Notes under the pieces: generated by a model | What the model saw: only the letters and a program-made list of their open reading frames with translations | What the model was told of the DNA's origin: nothing | Databases searched by the model: none | In this document: in pieces, positions 24,395 through 29,615 of the stretch | Numbering within the stretch: the stretch's first letter is position 1 | Layout of the letters: each line of letters begins with the position of its first letter | Virus record (IMG/VR): IMGVR_UViG_3300046468_000998 | Span: 1 to 29,869 of that record | Source of the DNA: a virus | Reading direction: 5' to 3' (one strand) | Length of the DNA stretch: 29,869 bases | Translations under genes and position numbers: made by a program

Positions 24395-24485
24395 TGGTAG
24401 AAGTGGGTGGATTCGAACCACCTCAAAGGCGCTAATCTGGCGCAAAGAGCATATAAGACTCCTCTGACTACCAAGTCTCACTTCC
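24395..24485 (-). tRNA. Long-variable-arm tRNA with anticodon TAT (Leu-like body)
   Basis: A 91-nt tRNA with encoded CCA. Acceptor GGAAGTG/CACTTCT, discriminator A, T arm GGTGG-TTCGAAT-CCACC. The anticodon stem GGAGT/GCTCT (with two G-U pairs) carries loop CTTATAT, anticodon TAT, which would read AUA (Ile). A long variable arm with GCGC/GCGC follows, and the TTGGTAGTC D-loop resembles leucine tRNAs. Isoleucine tRNAs are not normally of this type, so the amino acid is uncertain. Confidence 0.75.
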
Positions 24486-24492
24486 AATTTGT

Positions 24493-24569
24493 TGGTGCTC
24501 CCGGTAGGACTCGAACCTACGACCGACCCGTTATGAGCGGGTGGCTCTAACCAACTGAGCTACAGGAGC
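24493..24569 (-). tRNA. tRNA with anticodon CAT (Met or Ile2)
   Basis: A 77-nt cloverleaf with encoded CCA. Acceptor GCTCCTG/CGGGAGC, discriminator A, anticodon stem ACCCG/CGGGT with loop CTCATAA, and T arm GTAGG-TTCGAGT-CCTAC. From sequence alone it may be elongator Met or the lysidine-modified Ile2 tRNA that reads AUA. Confidence 0.92.
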
Positions 24570-24577
24570 ATTATTTC

Positions 24578-24652
24578 TGGAGCGGGTAAGGAGAATCGAA
24601 CTCCTGTCTAAAGGTTGGAAACCTACCGTAATAACCACTATACGATACCCGC
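24578..24652 (-). tRNA. tRNA-Gly, anticodon TCC
   Basis: A 75-nt cloverleaf with encoded CCA. Acceptor GCGGGTA/TACCCGC, discriminator T as in glycine tRNAs, loop TTTCCAA with anticodon TCC, and T arm AGGAG-TTCGATT-CTCCT. The anticodon stem has one mismatch. Confidence 0.9.
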
Positions 24653-24660
24653 GGTTTATT

Positions 24661-24840
24661 TTATCTTTCTACTAAAGGAGTAGCAGCCTGTGAATCATGA
24701 TAGTCACCACTTACATAGTAATCACGATAAGCAACCTCTTTGACCATTATACCGTTCTTCATACGATATGTAACAATTTCTCTACGAATGACACCAGTAG
24801 TATCAGCATCAAATGCTGCTTTAAATGGTCCTTCTGCCAT
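24661..24840 (-). CDS. Small unknown protein (59 aa) within the tRNA cluster
   Basis: A 59-codon frame between tRNA-Leu and tRNA-Gly with a strong AAGGAG ribosome site 8 nt before the ATG, so it is a credible small gene. The product begins MAEGPFKAAFDADTTGVIRR and continues with a beta-rich aromatic part (EIVTYRMKNGIMVKEVAYRD) and a Tyr-rich turn (YYVSGDYHDSQ). It has no signal or membrane segment. The compact, non-repetitive sequence suggests a conserved phage protein, but I cannot assign a family or role. It ends 8 nt before tRNA-Gly, so it shares a transcript with the tRNAs. Confidence 0.75.
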   Translation of the reverse strand: MAEGPFKAAFDADTTGVIRREIVTYRMKNGIMVKEVAYRDYYVSGDYHDSQAATPLVER

Positions 24841-24863
24841 ATTGTATTCTCCTTAATAATATT

Positions 24864-24949
24864 TGGTACTCGTACCCGGACTTGAACCGGGACGCCTCAA
24901 GGGCAACAGATTTTAAGTCTGGCGCGTCTACCGATTCCGCCATACGAGC
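24864..24949 (-). tRNA. tRNA-Leu, anticodon TAA
   Basis: An 86-nt long-variable-arm tRNA with encoded CCA. Acceptor GCTCGTA/TACGAGT, discriminator A, anticodon stem CAGA/TCTG with loop CTTAAAA, anticodon TAA, and T arm CCCGG-TTCAAGT-CCGGG. Confidence 0.94.
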
Positions 24950-24958
24950 ATATTTCAA

Positions 24959-25219
24959 TTAGATGATATAATCATCGTGTTCATTTTCCCATTGACTAAT
25001 GGCATTCCTTAGACCCATCGCCAACCAATCACCACCTGACATATCAAGCATTTCGCTCCATTGTTCAACAACTTCATCAATTTGCTCACGTTCCAATTCA
25101 TCAGGTGAATCTACACCAAAGTGTTCCTGAATTAATCCAAATGCCCATTCAGTAACTTCACCTTCTAACCAATCAAGCATTTTGTGTGGTCGATGAATTT
25201 CAAATTTATCTTCACTCAT
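24959..25219 (-). CDS. Small acidic unknown protein (86 aa)
   Basis: An 86-residue acidic protein. I choose the ATG at 25219 (MSEDKFEIHRPHKMLDW) because GGAGG lies 5 nt before it; an upstream in-frame ATG would lie inside the neighbour without such a site. The stop of the upstream membrane-protein gene overlaps this start by 8 nt, so the two are translationally coupled. The sequence is helical and Trp-rich (EGEVTEWAFGLIQEHFGV; EVVEQWSEMLDMSGGDW). There is no membrane segment and no recognised family. tRNA-Leu begins 10 nt after the stop. Confidence 0.78.
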   Translation of the reverse strand: MSEDKFEIHRPHKMLDWLEGEVTEWAFGLIQEHFGVDSPDELEREQIDEVVEQWSEMLDMSGGDWLAMGLRNAISQWENEHDDYII

Positions 25220-25574
25220 GTTCGCCTCCATTTCCACGTCCGGTATACTTACGACCAGACTGTAATAATTTGTTTAGGGACTCAGGGTTTTTTTCTGCTT
25301 GACGGAAGGTAACTGCAGTAATTGTAATGCCACTAATTAAAAAAATATGAAACGCTGCACTAATACCAAAAGCAAACATACTACCTACCATTACTGCGAA
25401 TATGCCACTCCAAATAAAGAATAGGGACTGAAATACCATATGTCCTACCATTGGATCTAAATTGCGTAGTGGTGATTTTTCAACTGTCATTACACTATCC
25501 CACATTTCTTTGGGTAGTTTAAAAAGAGTTGTTAGAGTTTTTTCCCACCCAATTGGCTTATTAGAGGGTTTCAT
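25212..25574 (-). CDS. Small inner-membrane protein (120 aa)
   Basis: A 120-residue protein starting MKPSNKPIGWEKTLTTLFKL. The N-terminal 45 residues are amphipathic and charged, then two membrane segments follow: SLFFIWSGIFAVMVGSMFAF (about 50-69) and AAFHIFLISGITITAVTF (about 73-90). The tail is basic (RQAEKNPESLNKLLQSGRKY). It should sit in the host inner membrane with both ends on the same side. AAGGAGAAG precedes the ATG, and tRNA-Arg ends 20 nt upstream. Phages use such proteins for holin, antiholin or superinfection-exclusion roles, but nothing here decides between them. Confidence 0.78.
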   Translation of the reverse strand: MKPSNKPIGWEKTLTTLFKLPKEMWDSVMTVEKSPLRNLDPMVGHMVFQSLFFIWSGIFAVMVGSMFAFGISAAFHIFLISGITITAVTFRQAEKNPESLNKLLQSGRKYTGRGNGGEHE

Positions 25575-25594
25575 TTTCTTCTCCTTATTTAATT

Positions 25595-25671
25595 TGGCGG
25601 TCCCTATAGGATTCGAACCTATGACCTACTGCTTAGAAGGCAGTTGCTCTATCCAGCTGAGCTAAGGAACC
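25595..25671 (-). tRNA. tRNA-Arg, anticodon TCT
   Basis: A 77-nt cloverleaf with encoded CCA. Acceptor GGTTCCT/AGGGACC with discriminator G, anticodon stem ACTGC/GCAGT with loop CTTCTAA, anticodon TCT, and T arm ATAGG-TTCGAAT-CCTAT. It reads AGA, a codon favoured in AT-rich phages. Confidence 0.94.
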
Positions 25672-25682
25672 GTTATTCTTAA

Positions 25683-25898
25683 TTAGTATACTAACTGGAA
25701 TCCATCTACCGGACTTTGGTTCCAACCACGTGCTTCTGCATATACTTGAATAATATATTTAAGTGTGGTTCCCTGAGGCCAGGTTGTACTTTGTTTCCAA
25801 GCCCACATATCCATTTCAACCATAAGTGATTGTTGACCTTGACAAGTTTCAGCATTAACCTTGTTTGATTCGTCCCAAACCATTTTTGCATCTGACAT
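25683..25898 (-). CDS. Small unknown protein (71 aa)
   Basis: A 71-residue protein beginning MSDAKMVWDESNKVNAETCQ and rich in Trp, Gln and Met, with a beta-like centre (QQSLMVEMDMWAWKQSTTW) and TTLKYIIQVYAEARGW near the end. It has no membrane segment or known motif. AAGGAA precedes the ATG, and a sigma70-type promoter lies 29 nt upstream, so it is probably the first gene of a unit running through tRNA-Arg, the membrane protein and tRNA-Leu. Function unknown. Confidence 0.75.
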   Translation of the reverse strand: MSDAKMVWDESNKVNAETCQGQQSLMVEMDMWAWKQSTTWPQGTTLKYIIQVYAEARGWNQSPVDGFQLVY

Positions 25899-25926
25899 AG
25901 TGTGTTCCTTTTTATCTTATATACAA

Positions 25927-25955
25927 GTTATAGCATATTGATTCTAGATTGTCAA
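25927..25955 (-). promoter_or_regulatory. Sigma70-type promoter for the 71-aa gene and tRNA operon
   Basis: TTGACA (25950-25955), a 17-nt spacer and TATAAC (25927-25932) on the minus strand. It is placed directly after the stop of the 43-residue membrane protein. Confidence 0.8.
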
Positions 25956-25958
25956 CCT

Positions 25959-26090
25959 TTAATTTCCAAAATAGTTAATTAAATTCCACCATGTATATTC
26001 GGTTCCCTGACCAAAGTCCATCCAGCCCAATGCAAATACACCCACCAAAACATAGCAAATAAATTCATCAAGTTTTTCACTATTACTCAT
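25959..26090 (-). CDS. Small membrane protein (43 aa)
   Basis: A 43-codon frame, MSNSEKLDEFICYVLVGVFA onward, with one hydrophobic segment (ICYVLVGVFALGW, about 11-23) and a Trp/Tyr-rich tail (EYTWWNLINYFGN). Its ATG lies inside the stop region of the preceding 55-residue gene (ATGAGTAA, 8-nt overlap), a typical coupled start that supports translation. It is likely a single-pass inner-membrane microprotein expressed early from the promoter at 26279-26307. Function unknown. Confidence 0.65.
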   Translation of the reverse strand: MSNSEKLDEFICYVLVGVFALGWMDFGQGTEYTWWNLINYFGN

Positions 26091-26250
26091 GTGGCGCATA
26101 CTCCGCTTCAAATTGATCCATTGAGTTTTTCTTTTCATCTAACATAAGTTCTAAAGTGTTGATTGCCATACGCTTTTCATCACTTGCACCTTCTGTTAAG
26201 TTAATAATTGCATTTTCTAGAACTTTTATATCGTTTAGAACATCATTCAT
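26083..26250 (-). CDS. Small helical protein (55 aa)
   Basis: A 55-codon frame, MNDVLNDIKVLENAIINLTE onward, predicted to be a helical hairpin or coiled coil (EKRMAINTLELMLDEKKNSM). AGAGG lies about 7 nt before the ATG, and a sigma70-type promoter is 29 nt upstream. It overlaps the start of the 43-residue membrane protein by 8 nt, so the two are probably a pair. There is no recognised family. The heptad-like pattern suggests dimerisation or a protein partner. Confidence 0.7.
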   Translation of the reverse strand: MNDVLNDIKVLENAIINLTEGASDEKRMAINTLELMLDEKKNSMDQFEAEYAPHE

Positions 26251-26278
26251 AATAGACCTCTTTTGTTATTACTATTAT

Positions 26279-26307
26279 GTTATACAGTGATTCGTTCTAA
26301 ATGTCAA
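26279..26307 (-). promoter_or_regulatory. Sigma70-type promoter for two microprotein genes
   Basis: TTGACA (26302-26307), a 17-nt spacer and TATAAC (26279-26284) on the minus strand. Its -35 box overlaps the end of the 235-residue gene at 26297-27004. The spacer shares GAACGAATCACT with the HAD-gene promoter. Confidence 0.82.
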
Positions 26308-27004
26308 GATATATTTTGTTTAACCAATCAAAATCATTTATTTTTTGTAGAGTTCCTGGCGAATCAACATAAAATTTACCAAAGTCTTCTCCCATCTCTG
26401 CACCGATAGAAATTAATTCATGATGTTCAATGGGCAATGGTGATTTCCAACGTTCAAGCCTTGATTGTATATCATCAGTTGCCACTCCACTTGCTAGTTT
26501 AGCGCATTCTCTAAACGCACCTTTCCATGCATTAAATGGAGTCGTTGCAAATCTAGTTTCATTTGAAGGTGTATCTATACGATAATATGGATAGCCAAGT
26601 TTTGCTACACCAGTAGTTACATCAACTATTTTTGTGGAACTTTTAACAAAGAATGAATTACGATTAAATAATTTAACACCGCCATATCCTGAAAGTTCAC
26701 CCGTTGCTGGGTTTAATGCTCTCCAAACGTGCGTACATTGCGTCTGTGGTACCGCAGGATATACATCTATACTATCTGATGGTATATATGAAAAATCAAA
26801 ATCATCAATTATCCAAGCATCGCCATCTACAACATAAAAGTTTTCAGTTAGACTTTGTTCTGCGCAAGCACGGTGTGCAGCATATACTCCTTCGATATCA
26901 GCAGTATTAATAACTCGCTGGTTCTTGCCAACCTTAGATAATATTCTGTTTAAATTGTTATCTGAATAATCATCCTGGTAAGTAAGATAGAATACATCTA
27001 TCAC
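26297..27004 (-). CDS. Possible GT-A-fold glycosyltransferase-like protein (235 aa)
   Basis: A 235-residue protein with a GTG start that overlaps the stop of the GroES-like gene (GTGA). An early YVVDGDAWII (residues about 57-66) looks like the D-x-D metal and sugar-nucleotide motif of GT-A glycosyltransferases. It comes after an N-terminal beta-strand (MIDVFYLTYQDD) and an RVINTADIEGVYAAHRACAE segment that would fit the nucleotide-binding half. The rest (GYGGVKLFNRNSFF; RFATTPFNAWKGAFRECAKL) is compatible with an acceptor domain. No signal or membrane segment is present. If correct, it could modify phage DNA, virion proteins or host surface sugars. The motif is short, so another nucleotide- or metal-binding fold is possible. 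Confidence 0.6.
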   Translation of the reverse strand: MIDVFYLTYQDDYSDNNLNRILSKVGKNQRVINTADIEGVYAAHRACAEQSLTENFYVVDGDAWIIDDFDFSYIPSDSIDVYPAVPQTQCTHVWRALNPATGELSGYGGVKLFNRNSFFVKSSTKIVDVTTGVAKLGYPYYRIDTPSNETRFATTPFNAWKGAFRECAKLASGVATDDIQSRLERWKSPLPIEHHELISIGAEMGEDFGKFYVDSPGTLQKINDFDWLNKIYLDI

Positions 27005-27333
27005 GCCACTTGGATCTCAGGGGGCTTACCGTTATCACTTACGCCTAAGATACCTTCTGGATCACCTAGCCAAAATCGAATATTTTTATCATCATCAAGT
27101 CTTAGGTCTTGTCCTTGTGACCATCTGCCATGCTGCATTAGTACCCAATCACCAACTTTTACATCGTTCTGATCTGGTCCCACTGCATATACTTCTGCCC
27201 ATCGTGGTCTAATACCTCTATCGCCTGCTTCTGTTGTACTATCATCTAAATGAATAAGTCCATTTAGTTTTTTAAATCCTGTGTCCATATTAGTAAGAAT
27301 AATTTTATTTCCAATTGGAGATAACGTTTTCAT
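27001..27333 (-). CDS. GroES-like co-chaperonin
   Basis: A 110-residue GroES-type co-chaperonin. The ATG at 27333 is chosen because of AAGGAA upstream and the match at the N-terminus; the open frame continues further upstream without such a site. LSPIGNKIILTNMD matches the GroES beginning (RPLHDRVIVKR type). NGLIHLDDS stands where the mobile-loop GGIVL tripeptide region binds GroEL. WAEVYAVGPDQNDVKVGDWV matches the GEVLAVG ... VKVGD core. GroES caps the GroEL chamber during folding; in T4, gp31 does this so that the capsid protein folds. Overlap with the downstream gene and 10 nt to the upstream stop indicate an operon. The loop segment STTEAGDRGIRPRW differs from bacterial GroES and may tune GroEL binding. 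Confidence 0.8.
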   Translation of the reverse strand: MKTLSPIGNKIILTNMDTGFKKLNGLIHLDDSTTEAGDRGIRPRWAEVYAVGPDQNDVKVGDWVLMQHGRWSQGQDLRLDDDKNIRFWLGDPEGILGVSDNGKPPEIQVA

Positions 27334-27343
27334 TATTAATTCC

Positions 27344-27769
27344 TTATTTTGATTTTTTAGATTTGTTTTTCTTTGTTTCATCTGCTTTAATAAAATTGCC
27401 GTCAGCATCTTCTACCCATTCTGGATCAGTATTTTCTGCTACTGGTTCTGAAAAAGGTTCTGGTAATGGTCCGGGACTAACCTCTTGAATTATAGGCTCT
27501 TCCCAATCATCTTCCATTGGTTTATCTTGCATTTTAGGCGCTGGGGTATCATCTAACTTGATACTTGCAGATTTGACTGCGTTTGGATTATTACGATTAT
27601 AATGTTCTCTTGCTATTTCATCAGCACTTTTCATAACTCTGCCTGCACGACCAAGCTTATCGCCACGTGCATTAGAAGCGGTATTACCTACTGTTATATT
27701 TTTATCTTGTTGCGCTAACAATTTACCAATATCAATATTAACACCTCGCATACTTTTATAATTTTTCAT
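27344..27769 (-). CDS. Unknown acidic, partly disordered protein (141 aa)
   Basis: A 141-residue protein with a basic-neutral N-terminal half (MKNYKSMRGVNIDIGKLLAQ; RGDKLGRAGRVMKSADEIAR). The second half is Pro/Glu/Asp-rich and probably disordered (EEPIIQEVSPGPLPEPFSE), and it ends in a lysine-rich tail (KKNKSKKSK). There is no membrane segment or enzyme motif. Low complexity with a basic tail is seen in nucleic-acid-binding, scaffold or transcription-accessory proteins of large phages, but I cannot choose one. It ends 10 nt before the GroES-like start, and a GATAAATA candidate promoter lies 55 nt upstream. Confidence 0.75.
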   Translation of the reverse strand: MKNYKSMRGVNIDIGKLLAQQDKNITVGNTASNARGDKLGRAGRVMKSADEIAREHYNRNNPNAVKSASIKLDDTPAPKMQDKPMEDDWEEPIIQEVSPGPLPEPFSEPVAENTDPEWVEDADGNFIKADETKKNKSKKSK

Positions 27770-27782
27770 ACCTTCGCCTTCT

Positions 27783-28334
27783 TTATCTAAGGAACTCTTT
27801 CCAATCTAGGTCATAGTGAATACTATTTATCTTATGTACCCCTATCAAGTATAGCACATAACTTGCTACACTACTTCCGCGACCAACTCCCCATACTATT
27901 TTATTTTCTTGCATATAATCTACTAAATAAATCATATATCGTAATAGCATAATCATATCACGCTTTAAGAATTCTGTTAATTCTTCATTGACTCTTATTA
28001 ATTCCTGTTCAGTATTACATAATTTTTTTACGTAATCAGTCACATCAATTGTTTTATATTCATCTGGCATAAACCATTTTGATTGATTGTCTTTATCGAA
28101 CTCTGCCAATTCTGTAGTTATTATTTCAATGGGTTTTATAGTATTAATGTTTAAATAATTACTTTGAATAGCAGTATTGTATTTTTCAAAATCTTCATGC
28201 CACTCTACACATTCTATAGATTCAATATTTTCTTGGTTGTATAGCATTTCATATAAGTCATGCCGATTATATACAACTCTACCATATTGATCTTTTAATG
28301 AATCAATCCGTGACGATTTTTGGCTGCCAATCAT
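27783..28334 (-). CDS. Protein resembling a piece of DNA polymerase III alpha (183 aa)
   Basis: A 183-residue protein whose C-terminal 60 residues closely resemble the start of the palm domain of bacterial C-family polymerase (DnaE/PolC). MIYLVDYMQENKIVWGVGRG (about 134-153), then SSVASYVLYLIGVHKINSIH and YDLDWKEFL match the DnaE pattern FLIVWDFIRYA...VGPGRGSAAGSLVAYLLGI...YDLLFERFL. It stops just before the catalytic DxD aspartates, so it cannot polymerise alone. The N-terminal 120 residues are not recognised. Overlap with the upstream gene is 32 nt and the ribosome site GAGGT lies about 11 nt before the ATG. It may be an evolved regulator or accessory protein, or a remnant; the ORF is intact, which argues for function. 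Confidence 0.75.
   Translation of the reverse strand: MIGSQKSSRIDSLKDQYGRVVYNRHDLYEMLYNQENIESIECVEWHEDFEKYNTAIQSNYLNINTIKPIEIITTELAEFDKDNQSKWFMPDEYKTIDVTDYVKKLCNTEQELIRVNEELTEFLKRDMIMLLRYMIYLVDYMQENKIVWGVGRGSSVASYVLYLIGVHKINSIHYDLDWKEFLR
27824..27831 (-). promoter_or_regulatory. Possible late promoter (GATAAATA) inside the Pol III-like gene
   Basis: GATAAATA on the minus strand, 55 nt upstream of the ATG of the 141-residue gene, within the coding end of the Pol III-like gene. The octamer is the same as the other late candidates, but coding sequence could produce it by chance. Confidence 0.35.
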
Positions 28335-28971
28335 GTATTTTTATAACCTCACCTGGATCATCAACAAGTTTTAACTCACCGAGGATTACTTGTTGTATTT
28401 CATTTAATACATTATCATATTCTGGTGGGTTTGTCAAGTCTGTTTCTTCATTTACCTCATAATCAATTGTTTCAGGTGATTGTCTAAACCACCATGGTGT
28501 ATCATAATAATATTCTTTTTGACCGATCCATGTTTCTAGACTCGGCAATGCAGGATAATCTTCATCAGCATATGTATAACTCATTGTGGGATTTTCAAAC
28601 TTACTTGTAATCTTCACACTTATAATATCTATATGTCCATCTGCGATTGTATTAAGTTTAGCATGTAGTGTCATAGCGATAATGTCACTTGTAGGAACAT
28701 ATGGGAGCATAACTATCTTATTATTTATTTCACTTAATTTTATTGGTGCTGATTTATGCGTAAAAATGCTTTGATGTAATACTTCTTCTAAGAAGAATTT
28801 TACTTTTAGAAATGCTGCATTTCCCATAGCAATATCTCCGGTACACCAAACAAACTCAATTTCTGCATCAAAAATTTCTGAATATAAAGATGCCTCCGCT
28901 TGTATTAATGTCGTACTAAACATTGTCTTAAATGTTGTAAAACTATTTGCTGTAACTACTGTATCGGTCAT
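28303..28971 (-). CDS. Unknown protein (222 aa)
   Basis: A 222-residue acidic protein starting MTDTVVTANSFTTFKTMFST. Beta-rich stretches (AEIEFVWCTGDIAMGNAAFL; DGHIDIISVKITSKF) precede an aromatic region (WIGQKEYYYDTPWWFRQS) and an acidic end. It has no signal or membrane segment. The GAGTTATAAAAAATG context gives a modest ribosome site, and the gene overlaps the upstream 123-residue gene by 4 nt and the Pol III-like gene by 32 nt. Its tight coupling with those genes suggests a shared pathway, but the fold and function are not recognised. Confidence 0.75.
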   Translation of the reverse strand: MTDTVVTANSFTTFKTMFSTTLIQAEASLYSEIFDAEIEFVWCTGDIAMGNAAFLKVKFFLEEVLHQSIFTHKSAPIKLSEINNKIVMLPYVPTSDIIAMTLHAKLNTIADGHIDIISVKITSKFENPTMSYTYADEDYPALPSLETWIGQKEYYYDTPWWFRQSPETIDYEVNEETDLTNPPEYDNVLNEIQQVILGELKLVDDPGEVIKIHDWQPKIVTD

Positions 28972-29339
28972 TTTTTATAACTCTCTTCTAGTTCTATTTT
29001 ATTTGTATTCGCTATACCTTCATATAGCCAATATACGTTTTCATCAATATCAGTATCATTTTCATCAGTATAAAAATCATACATGAAAAACACCTTAGGA
29101 AATAACTTACTTAATGGTTTAATAAAATCAATTAAATTAATGTGGCGACAGTTGGTTATAAATCTTAATACATCATGTCCGTTATCCCAAGCCATATCTT
29201 CAAAATTAAGACAATCATTATTAGATTTGGTCCATGAATCTTTTATATATTCATAAAATTTAGTAGTTTCTATATCTGTTCCATCTACTGTTATACTATG
29301 ATATGTTTTAATAATACTTTCATTCTTCGTCTGGGTCAT
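28968..29339 (-). CDS. Unknown protein (123 aa)
   Basis: A 123-residue protein beginning MTQTKNESIIKTYHSITVDG. It has an alpha/beta look (GHDVLRFITNCRHINLIDFI; KLFPKVFFMYDFYTDENDTD) and ends in an acidic and then basic tail. No signal or membrane segment is visible. The start overlaps the end of the 82-residue gene by 20 nt, with GGAG before the ATG, and the stop overlaps the next gene by 4 nt, so it is part of a compact operon. Family unknown. Confidence 0.75.
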   Translation of the reverse strand: MTQTKNESIIKTYHSITVDGTDIETTKFYEYIKDSWTKSNNDCLNFEDMAWDNGHDVLRFITNCRHINLIDFIKPLSKLFPKVFFMYDFYTDENDTDIDENVYWLYEGIANTNKIELEESYKK

Positions 29340-29568
29340 CTACATCTTCTCCTACAACTAGGGATTCTGGGGTGCGACCGCTAATGATATCAAATCGCTG
29401 CCGTTCTAACCGCTCAGTTAATTCAAATTGCAGCATTTCTAATATACCCTGCAATTGTTCAACCGCATCGTCTAGCCCCATTGAATGAGCCATGTTCATT
29501 TTTTTCTGAACATCAGTCATTTTTGTGTCTAGTTCCTCTTCGGAGAGACTCTTATACTCTTGAAACAT
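29320..29568 (-). CDS. Small helical acidic protein (82 aa)
   Basis: An 82-residue protein, MFQEYKSLSEEELDTKMTDV at the start, that looks like a helical hairpin or coiled coil (QKKMNMAHSMGLDDAVEQLQ; GILEMLQFELTERLERQRF) with a short acidic tail. There is no signal or membrane segment. AAGGAATAAAATA precedes the ATG. It lies between the MazG-like gene (47 nt upstream) and the 123-residue gene (overlap of 20 nt). Function unknown; an oligomeric adaptor role would suit the sequence but is not demonstrated. Confidence 0.75.
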   Translation of the reverse strand: MFQEYKSLSEEELDTKMTDVQKKMNMAHSMGLDDAVEQLQGILEMLQFELTERLERQRFDIISGRTPESLVVGEDVDDPDEE

Positions 29569-29615
29569 TATTTTATTCCTTATGTCTCTTTCCTATAGTT
29601 ATTTAGTATAAGAAT

